Below are positions 1-10,634 of a stretch of 64,000 nt of DNA, in pieces. Both the position numbers and the translations under genes were made by a program. Each line of letters begins with the position of its first letter. The stretch's first letter is position 1. The DNA lies in NCBI GenBank assembly GCA_022385805.1, contig MU277766.1, positions 24,656 to 88,655 on the forward strand, read 5' to 3'. The stretch is from Pilatotrama ljubarskyi (lineage: Eukaryota; Basidiomycota; Agaricomycetes; Polyporales; Polyporaceae). Below the pieces are notes generated by a model. The model did not search any database and was not told the DNA's origin. It worked only from the letters and a program-made list of their open reading frames with translations.

Positions 1-1930
1 GACCTCGCCTGCGCCCCAACCGAGCACGTCCCGAACGGCGGCGCCGACGCAGAGGAAGGTGGCGTTTGTGCTCAGCATGCCCCAGAACTCACGTTCGGGT
101 GGGCGATCGTCGGCGTTGGCGTCGACATCAAGGGAACTGCCGATGGGCGGCGGGAGCGGTCTGTACAGCGGAGGAACGAGGCCACCGGCACGAGAGATGG
201 GACCCCATTCGAGATGAGGGAGGTTCCTGAGACGGCCGCAAAGTATGATGGCCTTGCGACCTTTGCCAGGCTCGACGTGCAACCTACCGCGGCACTCGAT
301 CCATACGTACCCACGGCCCTTGGCTTGAATGCGGAAGAGCAAGTCGACCGGGCGCGGGGTCACACCGGAGCTAGATGGCTGGTTTGGACTGCCGTCGGCG
401 TTCGGGTTCATGCCCGCCGAGGACGATGAAGAGGTGGAAGCGCTGGCGGGGATAAGGCCGGCACCCGGCGTGGCCGAGGCCTCTTTGAGTTCACGCATGA
501 GGGGCACGCAGTCTGCAGGGTGACAGAAGTCTGCAAGGGACCTGCCGACGAGCTCATCCGGGTCATAGCCGAGCACGCTGCGGACGGCAGGAGCGGCGTA
601 CAGGAAGGCGCCCTTGAGGGAGACGACGTGTAGAAAATCTGGAGAGCGGTCGAGGAGGAACATGTGTATCGGCTTGTTACCATCGTAGGGATCGAGGTGG
701 ATGGGCTCTGATGGACTGGCGGTGAGGGCTATGGCGGTCGAGGCATGTGTAGAGAACGAGAGATTAAAGGAAGCGATGAAGGCTTGGTCAGCGAGAAGGG
801 CGCGGAGCTCCTTGGACATGCCGCGCAAGGTCATGGAGGAGGTGCGCCAGTCGCGGGGGCCGGGGGCAGTGGTGGAAGTGATGGTCTTGTCGGAGTAGTT
901 GACGAGATAAGTGCCGTCCTTGAGTTTGCCGAGGATGGCCTTTGGCTGCTCGGAGAGGTCGACCTGAAAACCGACGTGGAAGACGATGTCGTCTGCTTCG
1001 TCTGGGTGATCGTGCACGCCGCCACGGATGGGAATGACGGAGACCATGTTGATGAAGGCCGAGCCGTCTTTGCGGTAGTTGATGATGCTGACCTGGCACT
1101 CCTTGTCTGCGATGATGTTCTTGCGGAGATGGGCGACGGCGTCTGGGGCTGTGTGCACGCGTTCCTGACCGCGCTGGATGAGGCCGCCGGGAGCTTGGAG
1201 GAAGCGGCAGTTGCGGCCGATGACCTCGTGCTCATCGTAACCGGTGAGCTTGTAGAAGGTGGGGGAAGCATAAACTGGGGAAGAATGAACGGACGGCGAA
1301 GAGTTAGGTCAGAGGGGGACGTACCTATGGGGGAATCGAAGCGACGAGTGTCGGTGACGACGAAGGAGCACGAGAGGTCGACAGGGCCGAGGTTAATCTT
1401 TGGAAAAGGCCTGTTTGCGACGCGTGCGAGGATGGAGAGGAGATCGAAACCCGAGGCGGAGTATACCGGGAGACCGAGGGCGGAGGGGATGGAAATGGGG
1501 AGGTGGGAGGGGTAGGCGCGTGCATTTGGGTCGAGAGGGTGGTTGTATGCGGGGATGGAGTAGGAGACGGAGGGGGCCGAGTGAGGGGAGCACGAGGATG
1601 AGGGCAGCGGTGGTTGCTGCTGGTACGACGAGGAGGATGCCGATTGAAGGGCGCTTGGGGGCGTGTCAGGATTAGCAGGTGCGGCGGGAGAGATACGTAC
1701 AAGGGGTTGGAGTAGCCGTCCGGGGCGGAGAACCAGGCGAGGGAGGAGGAGGGCGGGTAGAAACCGGCGGGGAGGGCCTCTGCGCCTCCGCCGGGGGGAA
1801 CGGTGGGTGCGTTGAGGATGAGGTTTGGGAGCTGGAACTGGACGTTTGTGGAAAAGGTAACGTTGTGATCGACGGCTTCGTGGTCGTCGTGGGTGTCCTG
1901 GCCGTCGCCGAGATAGCGGGAGAAGGGCAT
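1..1930 (-). CDS. wc-1: White collar 1 (WC-1) blue-light photoreceptor homologue, 3' part beyond the left edge
   Basis: Light sensor and transcription regulator of the white-collar complex, acting in the nucleus. The start is ATG at 1930-1928. Exons are 1930-1701, 1653-1325 and 1274 down to position 1, where the gene leaves the window; the 611 codons seen close in frame across both introns. Residues ~1-185 are Pro/Ser/Tyr-rich. A LOV-type PAS domain begins near residue 187 and carries the flavin-binding core GRNCRFLQ, with the photoactive cysteine at about residue 209, followed by NYRKDGSAF. A second PAS domain starts near residue 390 (FLLDRSPDFLHVVSLKG) and a third begins near 580. Whether a GATA zinc finger follows cannot be seen; basidiomycete WC-1 proteins usually lack it. 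The gene is divergent from aldolase. The intact photo-cysteine argues for a functional photoreceptor. Confidence 0.93.
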
Positions 1931-2529
1931 TTCGGGCGGCGGCGGGAGGGGCGGGGACGGGGAGTCCGGTGCCGAGGACGAGGCAGACGACGAGGAGAGG
2001 CGAGGAGAGAGAGAGCGCGGTGGAGGGAAGAGAGAGAGAGAGAGGAGAGGAGAGCGAGAGAGCGGTCTTTCTGTCATTCCACGTTGCCTTTTTGGGCAGG
2101 GACCTGCTCGATCGGACAGCCAGCCAATCAGCGCCCGGGAATCCATCGGCCCCCTCCGCGTCTTTCGCACTCTCCCTCTCTCGATCTCTGCGCCAGATCG
2201 CTTGTCACGTGCCTCGCACACACAGACGTCATCTCGCACAGTATCTACCGGCCCGCACCGGGCCGTGGCAGCGGATGAGAGCGCAATCGAAAGAGAACTG
2301 GAAGGGAGAGCGAGAGAGAGCGAGAAAAGGCGGGCGAGTGCGGAGGACTGCGCGGAGGCGGAGAGCCACTGGACGAGCGGACGAGGTCCGTCGGGTATCG
2401 TTTTCCCGATCGGGCGCGCGTCATCGATACTAATGCATCCATCCCCTCCCCCGCCCAGCCCTCGCTCTTTCTCTCCCTCTCCCATCTCCTCTCTCTCTCC
2501 CCTCTGCACAACCAACCAGCCAGCTCATC
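1931..2529. promoter_or_regulatory. Shared divergent promoter region of wc-1 and aldolase
   Basis: About 600 bp separates the two start codons. It holds a CCAAT box at 2124-2128, a GA-rich tract at ~1980-2070 and a long pyrimidine-rich CT tract at ~2444-2510 directly before the aldolase ATG, typical of strongly expressed fungal genes. Start-containing reading frames here are upstream extensions or shadows and have no recognisable product. Confidence 0.6.
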
Positions 2530-3876
2530 ATGGGTGTTCTCGACATCGTCCCCGTACGTCGCCTCTCTGCGCCTCCTGCACGCATCGCTCACGCTCATTC
2601 AGGCCGGCGTGCTCACCGGTGACAACGTTCGCAAGCTCTTCGAGTACGCAAAGGAGCACCAGGTATGCATCCCCCCTCTCCTCGTCGCACCTATCTCACA
2701 CGCGCTCTCTGTCAGTTTGCCATCCCCGTAAGTGTTTCATTCCCTGCAGCCGCGCAACACTCCTAGACCGCCCATCGTCCCATCCGCAGGCCATCGTAAG
2801 TCTTTCCGCCCTCGACCGTTCTCCTCTCACGCGACGCTCATCCCACACCACCAGAACGTCACCTCCTCTTCCGTCGCAAACGCCGTCCTCGAGGCTGCTC
2901 GGTATGTCCATGATCCGCGTCCTCTTTGCTCAGGTCGACGCGTTCCTCATCCCCCCATGAAGCGACATCAAGGCGCCCATCATCATCCAGGTCTCCCAGG
3001 GAGGCGCCGCCTTCTTCGCAGGCAAGGGCCTTCCCAACGACAAGCAGCAGGCCTCCATCGCAGGCGCCATCGCCGCTGCCCACCACGTCCGCACCGTCGC
3101 CAAGGAGTACGGCGTGTAAGTCCCCCTCCATGGTCCGAATCACATGTCTGCACGCGTTTCGCTCACGTTCCGTCCACCAGTCCCGTGGTCCTCCACTCCG
3201 ACCACTGCGCCAAGAAGCTCCTCCCCTGGTTCGACGGCATGCTCAAGGCCGACGAGGAGTACTTTGCCCAGCACAAGGAACCCCTCTTCTCCTCCCACAT
3301 GCTCGACCTCTCCGAAGAGTCCAAGGAGGAGAACATCGCCACCTGCGTCCAGTACTTCAAGCGCATGGCCCCCCTCGGCCTCTGGCTCGAGATGGAGATC
3401 GGCATCACCGGCGGCGAGGAGGACGGCGTAGACAACACCGGCGTCGACAACTCCCGCCTCTACACCCAGCCCGAGGACATCTGGGACGTCTACACCGCCC
3501 TCTCCAAGATCTCCCCCAACTTCTCCATCGCCGCCGCCTTCGGCAACGTCCACGGCGTCTACAAGCCTGGTAACGTCCGCCTCCACCCCGAGCTCCTCAA
3601 CAAGCACCAGCTGTACGCGGAGGAGAAGCTCGGCCAGAAGCAGAAGAAGCCCCTCTTCCTCGTCTTCCACGGCGGCTCCGGCTCGACCAAGGAAGAGATT
3701 AAGACCGCCGTCCAGAACGGCGTCGTCAAGATGAACGTCGACACCGACACCCAGTGGGCCTACCTCTGCGGTATTCGCGTACGTCTCCCTGCACCCTTCT
3801 CTGTGCGCTGTAGGGCTCACGTGTATTACAGGACTTTATCCAGAACAAGTCTGGCTACCTCCAGACCCAGGTCGGC

Positions 3877-3909
<33 letters not shown>

Positions 3910-4134
3910 GTTCGTGCCTTCCGCGCGTGTGCTTTACGGCGTCTTGACTCACGTACGCGACTGGGCAGTACTACGACCCCCGTGTCTGGGTGCGCGAGGG
4001 CGAGAAGACGCTCGTCGAGCGCGTCAAGGAGGCTTGTGCGGACCTCGGCAACACCAGTACGTACTCTCCTGCCACCCCCATCGATCTCACGCCCGTCTGA
4101 CGCTCTTGTCTGCCGCCTTCTAGACCGCTTGTAA
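2530..4134 (+). CDS. fba1: Fructose-bisphosphate aldolase, class II
   Basis: Cytosolic glycolytic enzyme that cleaves fructose 1,6-bisphosphate to dihydroxyacetone phosphate and glyceraldehyde 3-phosphate, zinc-dependent. Ten exons: 2530-2553, 2603-2662, 2716-2727, 2790-2795, 2855-2901, 2963-3115, 3181-3778, 3832-3909, 3969-4056 and 4124-4134, giving 358 residues, close to the 359 of the yeast enzyme. The N-terminus reads MGVLDIVPAGVLTGDN. The family signature FAIPAINVTSSS is split over exons 2 to 5. VVLHSDHCAKK places the catalytic Asp near 108 and a zinc His near 109; ITGGEEDGV and FHGGSGS are the other family blocks. Exons 3 and 4 are microexons of 12 and 6 nt. It is divergent from wc-1, behind a CT-rich promoter. 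Confidence 0.97.
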
Positions 4135-5188
4135 GTTTATACCGGGGGGAAAGACCGCGCGCACGCGTGTGTTGTGCGCGGCAAGGGCAAAAGTAAAGCA
4201 GTAGAAGCCAGCAGCGTTGTATCTCTATCGTCGAATACATCACTAGTGTTCCCATATCTGCGTGGCCGGGACGCGGCATCGTGGATGCGCAGAAGGTGCT
4301 GGAAACTGGTTCTTGGCCGCCATGTGCGTGGGATAGGGATCGCCCAGCTGTTGGGAGACAGCGCGAGGAGCTCTAGATCTCCGTGACACCCCCGCGAGGG
4401 CGATCGCGACGCTTGTGAACTATAATGTCGCGGGAGCTCTACGTAAAGCCCCGGGAGGCCTACAGTTTGCATATACCGTTGATAGCAGTGTCAGCGGACG
4501 TGGGTGCGGGGTCGATGGCACTATAGGTTGAGAGCCCCGTTGCGGGGTTGCGATAGCGCGATCCTCTCCTTGCAAGGAAGACGAGAACGCGTCGCACTAG
4601 CCAAACTCTACCGTCCCATGTTCTGTGCGATAGCTCACGAGCGCAATGCCTGGCAGCGAGGCAGCGAAGCGCAGCGCCCGCAATAGCGGATAGCTTCGAA
4701 AGGCGAGAGCCCAGGTCAACGTCGACGGACTGGGAAGCGACGATTCCGATGTGCGCAGCGCTACGCCCCGCGTCTGCATGCCTGGCACCTTCGAAGTCGC
4801 TTATGGCTGCAGGTAAACGCCACTCGCGCCAGATCCGTGAGAGGGAGGTGCGATCTCGGAGGACGTCTGGGGCGCGCGTGCGAGGCATCGCGCCGACGAC
4901 CGCGTGCGCGAAGAGGAGGCGGCGCTGTGATGGTGCATCATGCGTGGAGGCGCGCGATAACGAGCGGCGGGGGCGCCCATATGCGCCCACACGGTGGACG
5001 ATCTCGAGCTGTGAACGTAGGGAGGGAGGGGTCGCGGTTGACGTGTTCCATAGACCGAGCGAGCGGGTGCGGTCCAGTGCCCGGCAGACGCGAGGAGACG
5101 CGGTGCACGTGATGCGACGCGTTGAAACGAGCAGAGCGGGCGTCTACTGCGCCTCTCCCTTCTCCTTCTCCTTGTGGGATGCGCAGAG
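4135..5188. other. Intergenic region after aldolase
   Basis: About 1,050 bp holding the aldolase 3' untranslated region and the promoter of the next gene. I see no coding exon: the open frames are short, differ between strands and lack recognisable motifs. No tRNA or repeat was noticed. Confidence 0.5.
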
Positions 5189-8100
5189 ATGGAGAGCCGG
5201 CTCATGTCCAGTACGTCTCCCTCCTTCTCCTCTCCTCCACGCTCTAACCGTCCTCCAGTTCGCGCCCTGTACACCATCAACGGCCAGCACCCCTACATGC
5301 TCGCCCGTTCACCTGCAAACGTCGAGGTGGCCATCATTCCACAGAACAGGGCCCCCCCTCTCGCCGGCGCAGACATCACATACGGCAAAGTCTCCCTCCG
5401 CCCCTGTCTCGACGCCATCTGCCGCGCAAGGTCAGTCTCCCTCTCTGCCATCCTCGCCTATTCCGCTTCCAACGCACCCCCCTCTCCAGCCCAGAACTCG
5501 CCCCCACTGGCCACAGAGACTGGTCCGTCTACGTCTTCGACCCTTTCGAGTCTCGTCAGTCTCTCGCCCCTCCTCTCCCCTAGTGCCCAACCGGTGGCTA
5601 ACTCCCTCCTCCCCCTTCAAAGACCAAACAGCCGGCCCCAGTCCCGCCCCTGCTGTCGCAGTCGGCCTCGGTTGGCTCTCAGATGCCCTCCACAGTACAG
5701 ACCCACCCTCCGTCTTCGGCACCCTCATGTCAGATGGCATCCGTGACGACGGCCTCGAAGTCATCTTCTCCCTCAGAGAGGTCCGTCCGTCCCCGTCTCT
5801 TACCGCGTCCCTCTTCGCTCACGCACATCTAGGGAAACCGCGTCCCTCTCCCACGTTCCAATACCTGGTCCGTTCCCTTGCCCTCCACAGACAAGAAACC
5901 CCTCAAGCGCTCCACAGGCGCCCTCTTCACCACAAACCCCCTCCCCTGGCCAAAGGATGAAAAAGACCCGGCCACCCCTTCCACGCCTACTCTCTCCTCA
6001 AACTCACCCGCCCCTTCCGCTGTGTCTAACGGCACTGCCCACCCTCCCGTCAAGCGTAGCGATTCCGTGACCGCCGATACCGTGCCTGAGCAGACCCGTC
6101 CTTCTCCCACCCCACTACCTCCTGCTCCTCCTGTACCGACACCGGTCCTTCCGGCAGCTTCGTCCTCGCCTTCTCTTGATACCCCCCAGGCTGCCTTGCA
6201 CGCTCTCCTCCTCGCTCTCGCCAGCTCTCAGCAGAACCAACAACTCCTCTCGCTTCTCTCCTCCATCGACTCCTCCTCTGCTACCCCCAATCCAGATCTT
6301 GTCCAGACCCTGGGCAACATGTTTTCGTCCGCCGCTTCTGCTCCTCCGCCACCCTCCAATTCCGTTTCGGCTCCTGCGCCCCCACCAGCCAGGCCACAGC
6401 ATACGGCCGCTTCCCCCTTCAACTTCCTCTCCGTCCCGAGTCCCTCTACAACCTCCACCGGTACTCCCGCATCCAGCTCCCTCTCTCCTCCCGACAACAC
6501 TCTCCTCCCCTCTACGCCGCCCACCACGGATCCCGTTCACCAGGAGGACGAAGTCGTCGTACTGGACAAGGAGAACGTCAACCCGGCCGCATTCCGTCGC
6601 AAAGGGCTCGAAAAGGAGAAAGGCAAGGAGCCCGCACGGCCACAGCCGACGCCTCGCAGCGCCCCTGCCCCTCACGCGACCTCTGAGCAGTCGTCTCGGG
6701 CTCGGCCAGTAGCGGCTGCAGGCACCGCTCATGCACGAGCGGCCAGCATGTCAGGAAACAGCCGGAAGCGCACCCTCAGCGAGATCATGGACGAACGCGA
6801 CCGCGAGCGGGAAGAATCCCGCAAACGCACAGCAAGCTCGTCCTCGCGCGCATTCGCGTCCCAGTCGGGCGCGAACGCGATCCTCTCCTCTCACGGCACG
6901 AACGCCAACCTCTCGCACCCTCACGTCGCTTCCGATCCGGTCTGGGAGGCCACCACCCCTTCACAGTCGTACTCGCGGCCAGGTGCAGGGCCCGCCACCT
7001 CGCCTCCCCGGCGACCTAGCACTGACGCGCGCTCTGCCCGGCGCAAGCCCTACGTCGTCCCAGAGTGGGCGCGCACCACCACCGCGACCTTGCCCAGGAC
7101 CGCCGACGGCACGTACCTCACCGACGGCATGTCCGATGCACCAGCTGGTCCCTCCGAGGCCCCGAAGCGGAAACGATCCACCAAGAAGACCGGCGACCTC
7201 GGCAAGGCGCGTAAGCGCTCCTCAGCGAGCAAGCACGTCAAGGAGGAGTTGGAGGGACGCGAGTTCCACGGACCTGCGATCCTCACACCTCCACCCGCGC
7301 GTGCCTCTGGCTCGAGCTCACGACCCAGCGTCAGCACGGACTCGAGGAATACTTCACAAGCCGAGCCGCCGCGACCGGTCGTCGCCACGGCTTCGCAGGC
7401 TCCCATCTTCGCCATACCCCTCGCACCGTCGTCATCGCGCAACGTCCTCTTAGCGTCCTCGTCCCAGAACGTCGAGCCGCCCTCCACCCCACCACGCCGC
7501 CGACCCGGAAACGCGAGCGCAACCTCGAGCCCCGACGACGACGGCCTCGGTTCGCTCTTCACGCCCGAGCAGCCCTCCCGCAGCGTCCGCAGCCCGCGCA
7601 AGCTGCCCAGCCTCTACACCGGCAGGTCCTCCCTCCTCTCCCCGCTCCGCTCTGCCTCCGCGCGCAAGCGCGCACGCACCCGCACGGCCTCCGGCGGACG
7701 CTCAAGCAACCCCAGCAGCTCCCGCAGCGCCGGCTCGCTCCCCGACGCCCCGCCCCCTCTTTCCAGCACGGACGCGGACGCGCCTTCATCCGAGCCCGCC
7801 GAGTCCGACGACGTCGACGACCTGCCTCTCGACTCGATCCCCATCGCGAGCAGCGATGGCGAGTTTGACCTCGGGCTTAAGGACGGCCCGTCCGAGGGCG
7901 GTGACTTTGCCGCGTCCCGCCGGTGGTCCGTCGGCCTCCCGCCCTCGTCCCCGCTCCCGCCGTCGAGCCCGATCCTCTCCCCAGCCGACGGGAGCGACTG
8001 GGACGCGTACGCCGAGCACGAGGAGCGCGAAGAGGCGCTGCTCGACCCCGATGCGACGATCTGCCTCCCGCAGCTCGAGCTCCACCCGCCGCCGCCCGAC

Positions 8101-8706
8101 GAGGCACAGTCCGACCCGAGCAGCCAGGACTCGGACGCAATCCTCGCCATGCTCTCGCAGCACACGGACATGTTCTCGGACGCGTCGTCCATGGGCGGGA
8201 GCACACACGACGGGAACGCGCTCGACATGTCCACGCTCGACCCTGCGTTCACCGACCTGTTCTTCACGCCCTCCAACAACGGCTCCGCCGCCGACCTCGG
8301 CCCTGGGTCCTCGCAGCTGCCAGCGGGGGCGAGCGACGACCCCTCAGCGTACCTCTCTTCCCTGGGGATGGAGATGGACCCCGAGCTCGAAGCCGCGCTC
8401 TTCGCCAACCCGGAGCTCTACACCTGCGCGTCCTCGGGCGCCGGTGCGGGCGACGGCGCGCAGACGACGGGTGAGATGGACTTTAGCGAGTTCTGGGAGT
8501 TCATGAAGCCCGTCATGAGCGACAGCGTCGTCTCCATGTCCGGCGATGCGTTCGCGCACGGCGGGAGCGGAGGCGCGGCTTCGTCTGCAGAGGGCGCGGC
8601 GGGTGAGGGAGGTGGGCACGAAGAGGGAGGTGCGGCGCTCCTCGCGATCGACCCTATGAAGGTCGCGGAGAACGTGCAGGCGTTGCTGTCTGGATGTGCA
8701 GTATGA
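5189..8706 (+). CDS. Ams2/SPT21-like transcription regulator with long disordered tail
   Basis: Probable nuclear regulator. Exons 5189-5210, 5259-5430, 5490-5554, 5623-5780 and 5833-8706 give 1,096 residues in frame. The first ~165 residues form the only conserved-looking domain (IRALYTINGQHPYMLAR, TYGKVSLRPCLDAICR, DWSVYVFDPFES, VAVGLGWLSDAL, GLEVIFSLRE). This resembles the N-terminal domain shared by fission-yeast Ams2 and budding-yeast SPT21, regulators of histone gene expression; the assignment is from recalled pattern and is not certain. The rest is Ser/Pro/Ala-rich and predicted disordered, with a basic Arg/Glu segment (RKRTLSEIMDERDRE), RRKPYVVPEWARTTTAT and an acidic C-terminus. I see no zinc finger, so DNA contact, if any, is indirect. 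The fourth exon uses a CAAAG acceptor after a CTAAC branch site. Confidence 0.75.
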
Positions 8707-9108
8707 GCATCGTATGTAGGTCGCATGTGTGCTAGTAGGATGATTGTCATGTGCTTAGGATGGACCGGTATGCGAGGCAGTACTCATTCAATATGTTATG
8801 GATCTTGTTGCAACTTCTAGCCAGTACTCTCACATACATCGTTGTTCACGTCACGGTAAACGGAGCGAATGAAATTCGGTGATGTTCATCTCCTTGCAGG
8901 AACAGCCTCTTGCGGTCGACCTCATCATATCCTTCATGACTACATCGAGTAGGAAGATGCGCAAAAAGGGGCGTCCATACTTGGAGGCTTGAGCGGTGAG
9001 CGTAGACGGGTATCAGGGTATCATATCTTCATGAAAGGATCCCGCGGTGGTAGTACATCTCTTTGTTCCATCCTGCTTCAATCAACCGCAACGTTCCCCG
9101 CGCCATCC
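8707..9108. other. Convergent intergenic region
   Basis: About 400 bp between the ends of two convergent genes. It should contain both 3' untranslated regions. No coding signal, repeat or RNA gene is visible. Confidence 0.5.
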
Positions 9109-9568
9109 CTAACAGCAGCACGAATTGGGTCTGCCAAAAAGGTAAGCACATGTCGTTAGCTACCCATTCACGGCGGTCCGTACGAGACCGCTCGTACCCG
9201 TAGCCGCAGCACTCGTCACAGCACGTCTCGCAGCAAATGTCTCTGCAGCACGCCGGCTGGCCCCGCCGGCGCATGAGACGGTGGTAGTACATCGGCTGAT
9301 TGCGATAGATCATGGCCGGCTGGGGCATGGGTTGGGCGTACTGAGGGTACATCGGCGCCATGCGCATCTCTGGAGCTAGAGGAAAATCCATAATCGAGGG
9401 CACGCGCGAGGGTCAGAACACTCGTCGTCCGGACCAATGGGGCGAGATCCACCCACTCGTATCGTAGTAGCTCGGCGCATAGCTCGGGCTGTATATCGGA
9501 GATAGCGGCGGCGAAGATCGTACTGGCCAGTACGTTGACATGGGACGCTGGGGGCCGCTGTAGTACAT
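9109..9568 (-). CDS. Small Tyr/Pro-rich protein with cysteine-rich tail (CYSTM-like)
   Basis: Proposed exons are 9568-9457, 9375-9198 and 9130-9109, giving about 103 residues. The N-terminal part is rich in Tyr, Pro, Ser and Met (MYYSGPQRPM, then PMYPQYAQPMPQP). The C-terminus packs eleven cysteines into about 27 residues as pairs (ACCRD, CCET, CCDECC) and ends in CCC-stop. The terminal CCC is produced only if the 66 nt intron 9197-9131 (GTACGA to TTTTGGCAG) is removed, which supports the model. The first intron boundary is less sure; the chosen donor keeps the frame. Short proteins of this layout resemble CYSTM-type cysteine-rich tail modules, thought to lie at or be acylated onto membranes in stress responses. 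Function here is unknown. Confidence 0.55.
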
Positions 9569-10634
9569 CTGTCGAGCGCAGTGGCTTGCACGCACACCAG
9601 GAAGTGAGCAGCGAGGGAGGGTGGAAAGACGGGGAGAGGAGTGCGCGCAGCAGTACCCAGAGGCGTCGGTATTTCTGGCGGCGTCAGCCCCGGCTCAAAT
9701 GGATCGTCGCTCGCACATCTGGCCAGCCCGCCCGCATAAGTGCAGAGCGAGAGGACATAGGAAGCGATATATGAAACGCACGCTGCAGCGTGGTAAAGTC
9801 GCCTGGGCGGAAAGAGGTAAGACGGGCCCTCGCGCGCGCAAAGCGGGCCACATATTGAAAACACGTGGATCCAATATAGATGCAGACGTACATTGGGGCG
9901 CTGTGTCGGGACAAAACACCGTCAGAGGGGTGAGGCAGTCTGACATCTGCCGAGTCGACTGCAGACGCAGCTTCATATGCTGCGACTACATGGGCGACCG
10001 ACCACAAGGTGGGGGGACGCGCCTGCGCGAGAAATTTGGCTGGTGGCGTAGCGCTGAGTAAGATAGATGCAAGGTTTACAAAGAGCCCAGGGTGATTTGC
10101 TTCCCGCCGTAAGTGTGGGTAGAGAAGTAACGGTGGTAGAGAGTCCGGCCATCATGCACCGCGTACCTTCAGTTCCAGACCACCTGTCCCACCGGTGCGT
10201 CTGAGAGGACCGCGCAAGACAGCATCTGAGAAGGGGTACAGCACGCAGGCGGATTTGAACTATTTGAGAACAAAACATCCAGATGGCATCCTTCAGACGA
10301 AAGCACAGGCCTGCCATTTATTGGCGAGGCGTCGCATGAGAGGAGCACAGCCTCGTGAGTGTCCTATAAGATCGAGGGGCGCATTCAAATCATGGCAACC
10401 CGGGCCAGAACGACAGGCGGTATAAGTAAGCGAGCGATATGGTGTCATCATACAGTGATGCGCTTACCGGAAGCACGCCATATCCTTGCAAGGACCATCT
10501 CTGACCCACGGACGGATGAACAAGGAACGGCATTTAGATAGCAGAACGGATGACGTCAGTAGGAACAAGAGATGAAGTTAATGATGACAGCAACAAAGTA
10601 GCGTGCACAGCAAAAGAGATGCATAGACACATCG
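9569..10634. other. Intergenic region
   Basis: About 1,070 bp between two minus-strand genes. It should carry the promoter of the cysteine-tailed protein. No convincing exon, tRNA or repeat is seen; the longest frames have no recognisable motif. Confidence 0.45.

Noticed and set aside
1931..2515. Open frame running upstream of the wc-1 ATG
   Set aside because: It is the GA/CT-rich leader read in frame; homologues begin at the MPFSRYLGDG-type start.
3140..3820. 226-codon minus-strand open frame across aldolase
   Set aside because: It is the antisense shadow of the aldolase exon, with low-complexity Val/Leu/Gly/Glu content and no domain.
7614..8408. 264-codon minus-strand open frame
   Set aside because: Shadow of the disordered tail of the Ams2/SPT21-like protein, Ser-rich without motifs.
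10200..10275. Possible tRNA-like stretch near 10,250
   Set aside because: No T-arm with GTTCRA and no pairing acceptor stem could be built.
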